A DNA stretch of 56,239 bases from a virus. Positions 8,645 through 16,438 of this stretch are shown here, piece after piece (position 1 is the stretch's first letter; every line of letters starts with the position of its first letter). The notes beneath the pieces are model-generated. The model was not told the DNA's origin. It saw only the letters and a program-made list of their open reading frames with translations, and ran no database searches. Made by a program: the position numbers and the translations under genes. The stretch covers positions 1-56,239 of the IMG/VR virus record IMGVR_UViG_3300021197_000101, one strand, 5' to 3'.

Positions 8645-11071
8645 TTACCTTCTCGTGTTTGTAGCGTATTCTAGTGTTATAGCATCTAAAGAAAATGGTG
8701 GATCTGTACTATCTGATGTGTATTGTAAAGATACGACAAATGCTGATCCTATAATTTGAGTTTCAAATAATGTTTTTAGTTTAGAGCTGTACACCGCTGT
8801 TGATCCGTATGTAGCCTGACCCATAAATGCAACTGTTCCTGTTGCGTTATTGAAGTCTATCTGTGTTGGTTGAACACTATTCTTTTGGTCAAAGTCTAGT
8901 TTTAAACTTACATCAAACGAAACACTACCTTGTGGATCGGTATATAAAAACATCTTATAAAATGTTTTACGTACCCTTGGATCGTTAATTGGCATGTAAG
9001 GTGTAGCAAAAGTTGTTTGTATGTTACTACCACCAAAGCTGTTGCCTTCTTCCATTTGGTAAAGATACCCATCGTCATTGGCAAATACGATTGTTTCTGC
9101 ATTCTGAAAAAATCTACTATCTGCTACGTATGCTCTTATACCCCTTATGTCTGCCCATGACATTCCCTCGCCACCTTGACCTGCCATCTGTGTGCCAAGT
9201 ATACCCTGAGCATTTGCTTGTCCAATATTATTATTGTAACCTAATAATCTATATTGTGATTTATCACGTATGACCACACTGGTAAAAGAAGTATTAGCTG
9301 TAATAAAATCTGTTACTTCTTTCTGTATTGTCTTAGATACAACACCTAATCCGAAGTCACCAATTCTTTCTGTACCACTTAGAAGTCGTAGGCCATCTGG
9401 ACCAAGGAACATTATGTCACCACCGACTTCTTGTATTGTATCTTTATCTACACAACCTATATCTGTAGTTACTGGTTGTAGCTGAAAATCATTTATAGTG
9501 TTTCCAACTAATTGAGATATAGATGTTTCAGTAAAAATAATAAGTTGCTGTCTAAATACAACTAAGCCAGTAATGTTTGCTCCTACAGATATTGTACCAG
9601 AACCATTGGCTGCTGTAAAGTCGTTATCTGTAAAAGGTGCAGTAAAAGTTAATAAACTATTTTTTCCAAAAAACAATTGATTTTTAAAATTTACTACAAA
9701 TTCTGCTGCTGCTACATCAGTAGGTGCGCTATTAAGAGCTGTAAACAAAGATCCATTGTATAATGCAGGAACATTGATACTATCAACAATAGCTATTTTT
9801 TCTGATCCTGTATAGTTATACCTAGAAAATCTAGTTTTACCAGCACTTTCTCTTGACGTACTCAAAAAAGTTAGGGCAGCATTATTTGCTGGTGAACTAG
9901 CTAAAGCAGGATCAATAACTAAAGCAGCCTCTCCAGCATCATTTACTGTTGGTGTTGCAGTTAAGGTATATATCTTATCTATACCTGCAATCTTAAACAC
10001 ATCACCTATTTGTGGAGTAGAACTTAATCCATCTACGTTTAATGTAGTACCAGTCTGTGATCCAGCATTTACAAGTACTGTTCCGTATACAGGTACATTT
10101 ACAAGTGAGTATCCAGTACCAGATGTTTTAAGTAAACTTTCATTTTTACCTACGATAACTGAATCAAGAAATACACCGCATCCTACTGCAAGATAATTTC
10201 TGTTTGTACTTGTAAACTCTACAGTATCTCCATTGGCAGGTGCGGCAGTAAGAGCAGGTGATATAGCTACTGTTGCTCTATTATCATCATCATCAAATGT
10301 TACACTGCCGCCAATAGTATACTCTGTTTTAAAAGATAGTGCGGTATCATCTGCAAGTGTCAATGATAGAGTATCAGCAGCACTACCTATCGTAATATTC
10401 GGTGATGAAAAAGCTTGTACTGTTGTACCTCTTGGTATACCATTACCAACAATTTCCATACCTGTTGTAATAGTTCCTACTACACCATCTACTGCAAAGG
10501 TAGTAGTTTTAAAAGTAAACTGTAATCCTAAATTATCTGCTACAGTTACATTGCTAGATAATACTACAGTAAAATTACCAGTTGCCCCTGTTGTAACACT
10601 AGATACTGTAATGTTACTTCCAATACCTACTCCTGTTATAGTCTGACCTTTTGCTATAGTACCTGAAGCAACAGTGTCTACAATAATAGTATTACTAGCT
10701 GTTACTGCACCATTAACAAGAGCAGTTGGACCGTTTGCAGAAGCAATAGTAGATGTACCATTTATGTTTGCAGTGACGTGTACTAGTTTAAACTTATCGT
10801 TTGTTTCTGGTGTTTGTCTAATGTTTGCAATATTTAAACTTGTACCAGTTTGACTTGCACCATGTACGACAGGTATACCATATGGTGGTATTACATCTAA
10901 GTCGTACTTATCATAACCTAGTATTCTTTTGTACCCACCTTCAATAGATGGTTCAAAGTTTCGTAGTATTCTTGCAGATCCGGGCATTTCCATGCCTTGC
11001 TGCAAAGGACTCATATTAGTTATAAGCCCACCACTAAACTTAATGGGATATGTTTGGCGATTTGTAGGCAT
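8645..11071 (-). CDS. Tail tubular protein B (nozzle), T7 gp12-like
   Basis: The 808-residue protein starts PIKFSGGLITNMSPLQQG, followed by RILRNFEPSIEGGYKRILGY, the N-terminal signature of gp12-like nozzle proteins. The middle includes several beta-repeat inserts (GSQTGT.LN(I/V) twice, at about residues 72 and 336) and GRDGLRLLSGTERIGD-like text near residue 550 that is conserved in the nozzle family. It lies 3 bp after the tail tube A gene, the usual T7-like order. In the virion it forms the distal tail tube that binds fibres. Confidence 0.85.
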   Translation of the reverse strand: MPTNRQTYPIKFSGGLITNMSPLQQGMEMPGSARILRNFEPSIEGGYKRILGYDKYDLDVIPPYGIPVVHGASQTGTSLNIANIRQTPETNDKFKLVHVTANINGTSTIASANGPTALVNGAVTASNTIIVDTVASGTIAKGQTITGVGIGSNITVSSVTTGATGNFTVVLSSNVTVADNLGLQFTFKTTTFAVDGVVGTITTGMEIVGNGIPRGTTVQAFSSPNITIGSAADTLSLTLADDTALSFKTEYTIGGSVTFDDDDNRATVAISPALTAAPANGDTVEFTSTNRNYLAVGCGVFLDSVIVGKNESLLKTSGTGYSLVNVPVYGTVLVNAGSQTGTTLNVDGLSSTPQIGDVFKIAGIDKIYTLTATPTVNDAGEAALVIDPALASSPANNAALTFLSTSRESAGKTRFSRYNYTGSEKIAIVDSINVPALYNGSLFTALNSAPTDVAAAEFVVNFKNQLFFGKNSLLTFTAPFTDNDFTAANGSGTISVGANITGLVVFRQQLIIFTETSISQLVGNTINDFQLQPVTTDIGCVDKDTIQEVGGDIMFLGPDGLRLLSGTERIGDFGLGVVSKTIQKEVTDFITANTSFTSVVIRDKSQYRLLGYNNNIGQANAQGILGTQMAGQGGEGMSWADIRGIRAYVADSRFFQNAETIVFANDDGYLYQMEEGNSFGGSNIQTTFATPYMPINDPRVRKTFYKMFLYTDPQGSVSFDVSLKLDFDQKNSVQPTQIDFNNATGTVAFMGQATYGSTAVYSSKLKTLFETQIIGSAFVVSLQYTSDSTDPPFSLDAITLEYATNTRR

Positions 11072-11074
11072 TTA

Positions 11075-11809
11075 TTAGTTGACCTGAATGGCAGTAGCAG
11101 CTGTATTTCTGGTTACAATAGTAGATCTAAGATAGTCATAACGGTTAATATATAGACCCCTCATTTGTTTTATTTCAGTCTCAAACTTTGTTTGCATAAG
11201 CATAGACTCTTGTGACTCACCTCTAAACATATAAGCAAAGTGCATTGCACCGTTTACAATAACATGTCTAAATTGTTCTGGTACTGTAGGTACATCAGTA
11301 TCGTTTATTAAATCAACAGGTAATCTATAGTATTCATAAACTAATTCATACGCTTTATCTGGTGGAGCTATTATACCAAATCCATCATCTGGAGTTCTAA
11401 AAACAAACTCTGGTAATGCCCTAATGCCAGTTGAAGTATTGTATTCATAATCAGAATACTTTTCTAAATATTCTTCATAAGATAATAAACGAAGTTTTCT
11501 AGTATTGTTTCCTAGTGTATCATTTCGTTTAATACGAAAACTATCAAAGTCTATTGTTTTAGAATCAGTAGGAGATGCATACCGTACTAAACCTGCAGTT
11601 AATGTTTCAGTTTCTTCTACGTGATTAAATGGCCACTCATATTCATGTTGATTTATAAAACGAATTGAAGAATTAACTGAATCTTTAACCATAGAATATT
11701 CACCGGTGGCTGTAAGAAAGTTTGCGTTTACTCCTGTACCACCTGTAAGTTCAACTTCATTAAGTCTACGGTTTACGTCATTGACAATTCCAATATAATC
11801 ATATGCCAT
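11075..11809 (-). CDS. Tail tubular protein A, T7 gp11-like
   Basis: The 244-residue protein contains IVNDVNRRLNEVEL at the N-terminus, a central REL-type region with LRLLSYEEYLEKYSDYE and a C-terminal FRHVIVNGAMHFAYMFRGE motif. These are hallmarks of the gp11/gp4-type adaptor that forms a ring between portal and nozzle in short-tailed phages. AGGAA precedes the ATG at a suitable distance. Its position directly before the nozzle gene supports the call. Confidence 0.85.
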   Translation of the reverse strand: MAYDYIGIVNDVNRRLNEVELTGGTGVNANFLTATGEYSMVKDSVNSSIRFINQHEYEWPFNHVEETETLTAGLVRYASPTDSKTIDFDSFRIKRNDTLGNNTRKLRLLSYEEYLEKYSDYEYNTSTGIRALPEFVFRTPDDGFGIIAPPDKAYELVYEYYRLPVDLINDTDVPTVPEQFRHVIVNGAMHFAYMFRGESQESMLMQTKFETEIKQMRGLYINRYDYLRSTIVTRNTAATAIQVN

Positions 11810-11810
11810 C

Positions 11811-12158
11811 TTAACGTTCCTTTAGTCTGAGTTTAATACTACGTTCTGCTGTACTACCTGTATCATCTGTCATCTGACAAAAGAAAGTATACTCAACATT
11901 GTTTTGCCCACCAGCAATATTTATTGTTGCAACAGTATTAGTATTTGTTTGAGATACGTTTTGTATTGTATCTGTTACTGCACTACTAGAAGCAGAAGTA
12001 AGATTAGCCCCTGCATTCAATCTTGTTTTTACATTATAAGTATTGGACTTAACAAACCATATTACAGAGTTGATTATAGCTGTATCAAGAAACCTTGACC
12101 AATCTACGCTATAGTCTAGTGTTTCATCAGGGTCTTTACTTGGCCAACGAAAGCTCAT
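11811..12158 (-). CDS. Phage fibre-tail adaptor-like protein
   Basis: This 115-residue protein begins SFRWPSKDPDETLDYSVDWSRFL and continues with a beta-sandwich-like domain ending in RSIKLRLKER. The opening KDPDE.LDYSVDWS..L is typical of small adaptor proteins with an Ig-like domain found upstream of tail genes in many phages. It lies 1 bp from the tail tube A gene. A joining role at the tail is inferred from family and context. Confidence 0.72.
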   Translation of the reverse strand: MSFRWPSKDPDETLDYSVDWSRFLDTAIINSVIWFVKSNTYNVKTRLNAGANLTSASSSAVTDTIQNVSQTNTNTVATINIAGGQNNVEYTFFCQMTDDTGSTAERSIKLRLKER

Positions 12159-12160
12159 TT

Positions 12161-12346
12161 TTAATCCTCATTAGCGTAGACAACACGATCTGCTGATCTA
12201 GGCTTTCTTTTTATAAATACAAATCTGTTTTGTTTTTCTACTGTTACTGTTCTGTCTTTAGAGCTAGTAGTAGTTTGTGCGTCTACAAAAACTGATCGGT
12301 TTTGCGGTCTTACTAAAACGGTTCTTTCGGAAGGTGAGGTAGGCAT
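12161..12346 (-). CDS. 61-residue repeat protein of the virion gene cluster
   Basis: The protein shows three copies of a short beta unit, 'ERTVLVRPQNRSVFV', 'DRTVTVEKQNRFVFI' and 'DRVVYA', about 22 residues apart. Small proteins with this R-T-V...N-R-x-V repeat are common between head and tail genes of marine phages. The start overlaps the stop of the preceding gene (TAATG). Function unknown; probably structural. Confidence 0.72.
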   Translation of the reverse strand: MPTSPSERTVLVRPQNRSVFVDAQTTTSSKDRTVTVEKQNRFVFIKRKPRSADRVVYANED

Positions 12347-13185
12347 TATGCAACCCTCGGTAGTAAGACAGTTCTTCTTTTGTTATATCTGTGTTTAACT
12401 GCTTCGTAATCAAATTGAATTGATGATACGTTTGCTGCCGGTAAGTTTACTACAGCAGAAGAAGAAACACTTGATAGTTTTTCAATAACAGTTACGTTAA
12501 TACTACCTAATGATATTGTTGCAGCTACACTTTGTAGTGCTTCTTCTACTACTGGCTCTGGTGCATTTATAGAACCAGTTAATGCTAGTCCTACAATCTG
12601 TGCTTTAGAAGATGATCTAGCTGTTACGGAAGGAGTACCTACTGTGCCAACTACTGCTGCTAATGTTTCAGATACACTAGGTTTAATTGTGCCTACTGTA
12701 AATGTAGCTATTACACTTAGTAAGCTTTCAGAAGTTTTAGCTTCTACTGTAGCTATTGCACCTGTAGCAGATACACTTGCTAGAGCTTCGCTTACATTTA
12801 CTTTAAGTGTACCTATCGCACCTGTAGCTGATACACTGTTTAAGTCTTCATCTACCTGTGGCTCTATTGTGCCTATAGCACCTGTAGCCGTTACACTTCC
12901 TAGTTCTTCTGCAACATTTTCTTTTACTGTGTTGATGCTGCCTGTAGCACTTACACCAGTAAGTGTTTTACTTACACCTACACCTAGAGAACCAATTGCA
13001 CCTGTTGCTGCTACACTGAGTAGGTTCTCAGATACATCTATCTCAAAGCCACCAACGCTTACAGTTTCTATTGCGCTAGTTGCACTGACTCCTGTCAAGC
13101 TTACATTGGGTGCTACTTTACCGTATCTAGCAGACCCATGCCTACCTGTGCCATAGAGGGCATCAGAGGAGTCATAGAAAGACAT
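12346..13185 (-). CDS. Structural protein built from about ten 20-residue repeats
   Basis: After an N-terminal MSFYDSSDALYGTGRHGSARYG, the 279-residue protein consists of near-perfect 20-residue units (residues about 28-235) of the type VSATGAIGTLKVNVSEALAS. Some copies have diverged, and one near residue 170 is longer. The end, YEAVKHRYNKRRTVLLPRVA, is basic. The repeats predict a regular beta-structure. It stands between capsid-associated and tail genes and is coupled to the next gene, so a head-tail or surface role is likely but not shown. Confidence 0.75.
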   Translation of the reverse strand: MSFYDSSDALYGTGRHGSARYGKVAPNVSLTGVSATSAIETVSVGGFEIDVSENLLSVAATGAIGSLGVGVSKTLTGVSATGSINTVKENVAEELGSVTATGAIGTIEPQVDEDLNSVSATGAIGTLKVNVSEALASVSATGAIATVEAKTSESLLSVIATFTVGTIKPSVSETLAAVVGTVGTPSVTARSSSKAQIVGLALTGSINAPEPVVEEALQSVAATISLGSINVTVIEKLSSVSSSAVVNLPAANVSSIQFDYEAVKHRYNKRRTVLLPRVA

Positions 13186-13188
13186 TTG

Positions 13189-13626
13189 TTAGGCGATACG
13201 TATTACTGCAGTACTTGCTCCTGCTGCAGGAAATTCTATAGTCAAGTCACCTGCTGTAGCACTTACAGTACCACCAAAATCTATTACACATACTGCCTTA
13301 TTAGATGCAGAGGAATTGTAGATAATACAACCTGCTGCTGAAGTTGTTACGTTAGAAAATACTTCATCTGCAAAGTCTACATGAGCAGTTGTACCAGACA
13401 CTGCAATAGCAGCACTATCTAAATTGTTGCCACCTGCTGAGTAGTTAGTACCTGTTGCTTCGTCAGAGTTACCTGTAACATCTGAATAATTAGTTGTTGC
13501 TGCGCCATATGTACCAGACATACCGCTTTTAATTAGTGCAAGCTTTAAAGTATGGGTATCCATATCATGGACCGCACCAAGAAGTTCTTGTTTAAAACTT
13601 GTACACATTGCTGTTGTGATAGCCAT
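13189..13626 (-). CDS. Beta-rich virion protein
   Basis: The 145-residue protein begins MAITTAMCTSFKQELLGAVH with D(T/M)HTLKLALIKSG, an opening seen in a family of phage virion proteins of unknown detail. The rest is rich in A, T, G and S with a beta pattern and ends FPAAGASTAVIRIA. It lies between the capsid-side gene at 13687 and the repeat protein. A head-decoration or tail-associated role is plausible. Confidence 0.7.
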   Translation of the reverse strand: MAITTAMCTSFKQELLGAVHDMDTHTLKLALIKSGMSGTYGAATTNYSDVTGNSDEATGTNYSAGGNNLDSAAIAVSGTTAHVDFADEVFSNVTTSAAGCIIYNSSASNKAVCVIDFGGTVSATAGDLTIEFPAAGASTAVIRIA

Positions 13627-13652
13627 GTTTGAATCCCTTTAATATACAATTA

Positions 13653-13678
13653 GAGAGGCCACCCTAAAGCAGCCTCTC
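13653..13678 (-). terminator. Hairpin between two virion genes, possible weak terminator or processing site
   Basis: On the minus strand GAGAGGC and GCCTCTC form a perfect 7-bp stem around a 12-base loop, in the 60-bp gap between the genes ending at 13687 and starting at 13626. Only a short T-rich stretch follows, so partial termination or mRNA processing to set capsid against tail expression is more likely than a strong stop. Confidence 0.5.
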
Positions 13679-13686
13679 AAGTTATT

Positions 13687-14100
13687 TTATGCTAGTAGAT
13701 CACGATCTACTTCAGCAGCTGCTCCTGTAGCACCCATAGGGGCATACACTACAAAGAACTTAAATGAACCTGCTGAAGGTGCATTAGAACCTGCAGTTAA
13801 AGCAGAAATAGTTGTAGCTGCAGTTGTAACATTTGTAATGCCGTTTACTGTAGTAGTAGAAGCGGCAAGAGTTTTTGCGGCATTGATGTCTGCTGTTCCC
13901 AACATATCAACATCGCCCCCTGTTACACCAAAGCTTACTGCATTAGCACCACCAATAGTGGCGGCTGCAGTACACTCAGCACCTGCAGCAAGAACTACAC
14001 AGTTATCTGGAATCGTACCGATGTCGATAGCTGTGCTAGTAGTAAGAGAGCCGTGAGGAATCTCAGCGGTCTCAATGCGAGTTACGTCTCGTAAAGCCAT
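13687..14100 (-). CDS. Capsid-associated protein, decoration-like
   Basis: The 137-residue protein follows the major capsid gene by 14 bp. It is Ala/Thr-rich and beta-type, with an opening ALRDVTRIETAEIPHGSLTTSTAIDIGTIP and an ending FFVVYAPMGATG...DRDLLA. Small beta proteins in this position often decorate the capsid. No family name can be given with confidence. Confidence 0.65.
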   Translation of the reverse strand: MALRDVTRIETAEIPHGSLTTSTAIDIGTIPDNCVVLAAGAECTAAATIGGANAVSFGVTGGDVDMLGTADINAAKTLAASTTTVNGITNVTTAATTISALTAGSNAPSAGSFKFFVVYAPMGATGAAAEVDRDLLA

Positions 14101-14114
14101 TGTATATCCCCCCC

Positions 14115-15188
14115 TTACGCTGCGTTATATTTGGCAGTAACGATACCTTCAGGACGAAGGATCTTTCTACCATATAGATGCATACCACGAACAATGTCAG
14201 CAAAGCTGTCAGTGTCACGATATGTTTCGGTTTTGTTGATTTGCTCCGCAGTTGCGACAGCAGAATCATGACCTGCAACAATAACACCAAAGTTAGTGTT
14301 TTGGTTTGCAGAACCAGTTGTGCCAGCACCTGTGCCAACAGCTGGTAGGTTGCTTGAAGTATATACACGGAAGCCATGTAGGTTGTTCAAGACAAGACCG
14401 TTACGTAGTCCACCTGACTCACCAAAATCTGCGTTTAGAAAACGAGAGTCTTCGTCACGTAGGATTTCCATGAATACCGGATCAACTACTAGCCAACGCC
14501 CTTGTGTATCAACTTGTTGTTGATCCAATAAACGAGCCATTCTAGCTACGATCATTGCTGGTGAAACTGTCGCAGTTGGCATAGCTGTTTCACCGGGTAG
14601 ACGTGCAGCTACTGGAATTGAGTGATTACCAGCAGAACTAGTTGTGATGTTGCCAAATGAATCCTTACGGAGTTTCATTGATGTCAACAACTCGTCTGTA
14701 CCAGCAGTTGCTACAGCAACAGTACCGTTTACAACATTGTTAACAGTATCTGCAGAAGTGTGCAATGAAGACTGTTTGAAACCTGCTAAGTAGCCAAGAA
14801 CTTCTTGGTCGTACTGATCAGACAGACGATATGCGGCTCGGTTTGTAGCCAAGTCCATAAAGTTCACATGTGAGTGAGCTTCTTCAATGTCGTCAATTTT
14901 AAAAGCAAAGTAGTTTGCTTTATCAACAACAAGGGAGAAATCTTCATCGTCAAGATCTTGTGCAGTGATTTGTGTACCACGAGCATAAGCACTGACTGAG
15001 ATTTCAGGTTCTTTGATAATTTTAACGGTATCACCTTGAGCAGCAATCTCGCCAAAATAGTCAGAGTTTGTGATGTCACCTGCAACCGTAGACTTACGGA
15101 AGGCAAGTTGCACCTTTTTAGAATAGATTACGGAACTAAAATTACCATTTGGTAAGTTTGTGTGTCCCGCTGCGGAAGTAAAAGCCAT
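14115..15188 (-). CDS. Major capsid protein
   Basis: The 357-residue protein opens with NLPNGNFSSVIYSKKVQLAFRK (residues 10-31) and contains the HK97-fold signature of marine podovirus capsids: GDTVKII..PEISV, FKIDDIEEAHSHVNFMD..ATNRAAYRLSDQYDQEVLGYL and a C-terminal DSFADIVRGMHLYGRKILRPEG. It directly follows the scaffold gene and a strong promoter candidate, and AAGGAG lies before the ATG. Assembles the icosahedral shell. Confidence 0.88.
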   Translation of the reverse strand: MAFTSAAGHTNLPNGNFSSVIYSKKVQLAFRKSTVAGDITNSDYFGEIAAQGDTVKIIKEPEISVSAYARGTQITAQDLDDEDFSLVVDKANYFAFKIDDIEEAHSHVNFMDLATNRAAYRLSDQYDQEVLGYLAGFKQSSLHTSADTVNNVVNGTVAVATAGTDELLTSMKLRKDSFGNITTSSAGNHSIPVAARLPGETAMPTATVSPAMIVARMARLLDQQQVDTQGRWLVVDPVFMEILRDEDSRFLNADFGESGGLRNGLVLNNLHGFRVYTSSNLPAVGTGAGTTGSANQNTNFGVIVAGHDSAVATAEQINKTETYRDTDSFADIVRGMHLYGRKILRPEGIVTAKYNAA

Positions 15189-15402
15189 AGTTCTTCTCCT
15201 TAGAATTTATTGGCGTTTCAATTTGGGGAACCCAAACAACCGTAATAAGAGGCTAAACGTTTTCTAGGGTGCGTTAGGCTAACAGTCGGCCAACCGTTAA
15301 CCTTACGGGCCTGTACTTATTTAGGTAATTCCCATTTGTGTTTAAGTTTTTAGTGAGAGTAAGAGAGGTAGTCCCGGATGGGAGGCTCTTTAAATACTCA
15401 TA
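15189..15402 (-). other. Structured 5' untranslated region of the capsid gene
   Basis: About 190 bases of gene-free RNA would separate the promoter at 15403-15430 from the capsid start. On either strand it holds small inverted repeats: TCCC/GGGA within 15371-15384, CCGT/ACGG near 15294-15309, and GTTAGGCTAAC at 15276-15286. A long structured leader before the most abundant phage protein suggests mRNA stabilisation or translational control. No gene is seen in it. Confidence 0.45.
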
Positions 15403-15430
15403 GTTATACACTAAGGTTTTGTTTTGTCAA
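15403..15430 (-). promoter_or_regulatory. Sigma-70-like promoter for the capsid gene
   Basis: On the minus strand TTGACA (15430-15425) is followed after 16 bases by TATAAC (15408-15403). The -35 box is perfect and the -10 box matches at five of six positions. It starts 3 bases beyond the scaffold stop codon and fires towards the capsid gene, which would let capsid be made in excess over scaffold. Confidence 0.6.
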
Positions 15431-15433
15431 CAC

Positions 15434-16378
15434 CTATCGTGCATTACCTGTCATATCATAGATAAATTTACCGCTACGCATAGCTTGGTTAATGTCATCC
15501 TGACGTTTTTCAAATTCTTTTGCAGACATTTTAGCAACTTCTGACTCTCTTATTTGAGCAGAAGATTCATCTACGTCTACACTAGCCTTTGAGTTTTTGC
15601 TTACCAAAGATGCGGCAGCTTTCTTGCTTGCCTTCTTTGCAGTTTTAGTAAGTCCTTTATCGACCTTATATAGATCAATAACTCTTACGACAGAAGCTGG
15701 ATCATCTGCGTTTTCGTAGATTGCATCCTGAACCCATTTAGGTTGTGCTTCTGCCCAGTCATGAAACTCATCTGCTTTACGTAGTGTGTCAAAGTCTGGA
15801 TGTGTTTCACGAATTGTTGCTTCTGCTGATTTACGAGTAGCTTCATATTGTATTTCATCTAACTCAGCTAAACGTGACTCAGCTTTCTTATACATCTCTT
15901 GAGCTTTCTTAGCTGCAATAGTCTCTACTATTCCTGCTACATCTGGGTATTCTTTTGCCCACTCTTCAATGTCTTCGTCTGACTTGGGTGGTATAATAGA
16001 CTCACCCTTCATTCTGTTTTCAAGTGCGGTAAGTTTATCTCCCCACTCTTTTTCTTTTTCAGACATGTGTCTTCTAAGATCACCGTATCGTTTCTTAAAA
16101 GACTTTTCTTCCCGACTTAATTTAGAATCATCTTCTTGTGCTTCTTCTTTAATGTCAGTTTCTTTTTGTTCGGTATCACCTGCGGCTTGTACTTCGGTTG
16201 TCTCAGATCCTTCGCCATCGGGTTCATTTTCTTCAACTTCTTCACCACGTTGCTCTGCCTCTAGTCTAGCAATCTCTTCTTCTTCTTTTTTTATCCGTTC
16301 TTGTTTACGTGCATAGTTACTTCCACGTTGTACAAAACCAGCATTCTTTGGGGTTTCTATTGCTTGTAGTTCAGGCAT
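15434..16378 (-). CDS. Capsid scaffolding protein
   Basis: The 314-residue protein is highly charged and helical. A coiled coil rich in K, E and R (residues 20-130) is followed by WAKEYPDVAGIVETIA..KAQEMYKKAESRLAELDE, ETHPDFD.LRKADEFHDWAEAQP near residues 190-212, and a basic C-terminal helix (KKASKKAAAS). This composition, the size and the place just before the capsid gene are those of podovirus scaffolds. AAGGAG precedes the ATG. Confidence 0.85.
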   Translation of the reverse strand: MPELQAIETPKNAGFVQRGSNYARKQERIKKEEEEIARLEAEQRGEEVEENEPDGEGSETTEVQAAGDTEQKETDIKEEAQEDDSKLSREEKSFKKRYGDLRRHMSEKEKEWGDKLTALENRMKGESIIPPKSDEDIEEWAKEYPDVAGIVETIAAKKAQEMYKKAESRLAELDEIQYEATRKSAEATIRETHPDFDTLRKADEFHDWAEAQPKWVQDAIYENADDPASVVRVIDLYKVDKGLTKTAKKASKKAAASLVSKNSKASVDVDESSAQIRESEVAKMSAKEFEKRQDDINQAMRSGKFIYDMTGNAR

Positions 16379-16399
16379 TGTATTCTCCTTATGTTGGGG

Positions 16400-16415
16400 C
16401 CAGCATTATTGCTGG
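16400..16415 (-). other. Short perfect hairpin before the scaffold gene
   Basis: CCAGCA (16400-16405) and TGCTGG (16410-16415) form a 6-bp stem with a 4-base loop in the 60-bp gap between the head-associated gene and the scaffold gene. There is no T-run, so an mRNA processing or stabilising role is more likely than termination. Confidence 0.4.
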
Positions 16416-16438
16416 GTAGCCTTATAGTTATTCGGATG

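Noticed and set aside
12644-13156. A 170-residue plus-strand frame with repeats
   Set aside because: It is the mirror of the 60-bp repeats of the minus-strand structural protein and has no start signals of its own.
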